Below, piece by piece: positions 6,381 to 7,168 of a DNA stretch of 7,168 bases (the stretch's first letter is position 1; every line of letters starts with the position of its first letter). A program made the translations under genes and the position numbers. This stretch comes from Frankiales bacterium (GTDB lineage: Bacteria; Actinomycetota; Actinomycetes; Mycobacteriales; Jatrophihabitantaceae). The stretch lies in the NCBI GenBank assembly GCA_025963265.1, contig JAOPUY010000282.1:1-7168 (forward strand), given 5' to 3'. The notes beneath the pieces were generated by a model that saw only the letters and a list, made by a program, of their open reading frames with translations, searched no databases and was not told where the DNA came from.

Positions 6381-6413
6381 GCCCCTCTCCTCCAGATCGT
6401 CCGCGGAGAGGGC
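6381..6413 (+). other. Second stem-loop just upstream of the ATPase ribosome binding site
   Basis: CCCTCTCC (6383-6390) pairs perfectly with GGAGAGGG (6405-6412) around a 14-nt loop. With one bulged C the stem extends to G6381-C6413. It ends about 6 nt before the GGGAGGT Shine-Dalgarno (6419-6425) of the ATPase. It has no T-run, so it looks like a 5'-UTR structure or a processed-end stabiliser rather than a terminator. Function is inference. Confidence 0.45.
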
Positions 6414-6429
6414 TCGCCGGGAGGTAAAA

Positions 6430-7168
6430 ATGTCGCCATCCATCGCCACCGCCACGACGAAGAGCGCGTCGGTGCGGCCGACCAGCTCCGGCATCACCTT
6501 GCAGGGGCTGGGCAAGACCTTCAGTCTCGGACGCCGGTCGGTGACCGCGCTGGCCGACACCGACCTGACGACCGAGAAGGGTCAGTTCCTGGCCCTGCTC
6601 GGGCCGTCCGGCTGTGGCAAGTCCACCATCCTGCGGATTCTCGCCGGGCTGGAGACGCCGTCGAGTGGGATGGCCTTGGTCGAGGGCCGAACGCCGGCCG
6701 AGCTGCGGCGCGATCACTCGCTCGGCATTGCCTTCCAGGACTCGGCCCTGCTGCCCTGGCGCACCGTGCTGTCCAACATCCAGCTGCCGCTGGAGGTGTC
6801 GGGGACCTCGGTGGACAAGTCCTTCATCGCCGACCTAGTCAAGCTGGTCGGCCTCGAGGGGTTTGAGAAAGCCAAGCCGGCTCATCTGTCCGGCGGCATG
6901 CGCCAGCGGGTGTCCATCGCCCGGGCGCTGGTCGTCAAGCCCTCGGTGCTGCTGCTCGACGAACCGTTCGGCGCGTTGGATGACATGACCCGGCAGCGGC
7001 TGAACGCCGAGCTGCTGCGGATCTGGACGGAGAAGCCGGCGACCACGCTGATGGTCACCCACGGCATTGCCGAGGCGTTCTTCCTCTCTGAAGTCGTGGC
7101 CGTGATGAGCCCCCGTCCGGGTCGGATCGTCGACGTCGTCCCGATCGACCTGCCGCGGCCGCGGACGC
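6430..7168 (+). CDS. ABC transporter ATP-binding protein, NrtD/SsuB/TauB type (3' end outside window)
   Basis: The cytoplasmic ATPase that would power import of the ligand captured by the upstream lipoprotein. 246 residues are visible and the frame is open to the right edge. All nucleotide-binding motifs are intact: Walker [10 protein letters not shown] (58-66), Q-loop Gln103 in [10 protein letters not shown] (101-110), signature LSGGMRQR (153-160), Walker B VLLLDEP (173-179) with catalytic Glu178, D-loop GALD (181-184), and switch His211 in VTHG. The Q-loop sequence with LLPW and the following EAFFLS (215-220) are typical of the nitrate/sulfonate/taurine/pyrimidine importer group that pairs with NMT1-type receptors. 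The start ATG 6430 follows GGGAGGT (6419-6425) by 4 nt. The first ~20 residues are a Ser/Thr/Ala-rich extension before the domain. Roughly 10-40 residues are probably missing at the C-terminus, and a permease gene should follow. Confidence 0.95.
   Translation, partial: MSPSIATATTKSASVRPTSSGITLQGLGKTFSLGRRSVTALADTDLTTEKGQFLALLGPSGCGKSTILRILAGLETPSSGMALVEGRTPAELRRDHSLGIAFQDSALLPWRTVLSNIQLPLEVSGTSVDKSFIADLVKLVGLEGFEKAKPAHLSGGMRQRVSIARALVVKPSVLLLDEPFGALDDMTRQRLNAELLRIWTEKPATTLMVTHGIAEAFFLSEVVAVMSPRPGRIVDVVPIDLPRPRT

Noticed and set aside
6372..6866. 164-residue plus-strand open frame over the start of the ATPase
   Set aside because: The frame beginning at 6430 carries Walker A, signature and Walker B motifs; this one is an out-of-frame shadow.

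Overview
The window is GC-rich (by eye about two thirds G+C) with strong G/C preference at third codon positions. Densely packed genes, a twin-arginine lipoprotein and two apparently leaderless start sites all fit a high-GC actinobacterium. I cannot name the genus. No mobile element, CRISPR array, tRNA or rRNA is visible.

Layout, left to right. (1) 1-768, plus strand: the C-terminal half of malate synthase A, which turns glyoxylate and acetyl-CoA into malate. (2) 780-2045, plus: a CitE/HpcH-like TIM-barrel protein of the DUF6986 type, 11 bp behind malate synthase and probably in the same operon. (3) 2026-2904, minus: a phytanoyl-CoA dioxygenase (PhyH)-type Fe(II)/2-oxoglutarate oxygenase. It converges on gene 2, and the two coding ends overlap by 20 bp. 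(4) 2905-3027: a short divergent promoter region in which both flanking genes have a -10-like hexamer exactly 6 nt before the ATG and no Shine-Dalgarno sequence. (5) 3028-4020 and 4046-4843, plus: an adenosine deaminase-family enzyme and a uridine-phosphorylase-like nucleoside phosphorylase, forming a two-gene operon. (6) 4844-5103: 260 bp without a gene, with a GC-rich hairpin near its start. (7) 5104-6303, plus: a Tat-type lipoprotein of the NMT1/THI5-like ABC substrate-binding family, followed by a strong intrinsic terminator hairpin and a second hairpin. (8) 6430-7168, plus: an NrtD/SsuB/TauB-type ABC ATPase that runs off the right edge. A permease gene is expected just beyond.

How the genes may work together (inference). 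The deaminase and phosphorylase would convert a nucleoside to a free base and pentose-1-phosphate. The ABC system would import a small, probably heterocyclic, ligand. Malate synthase would consume glyoxylate, the end product of purine-ureide degradation. This suggests a nucleoside/nucleobase salvage or catabolism neighbourhood. The PhyH oxygenase and the DUF6986 protein are the members with no assigned substrate. The phosphorylase lacks the signature base-recognition residues of both classical uridine and purine nucleoside phosphorylases, so its substrate is open.
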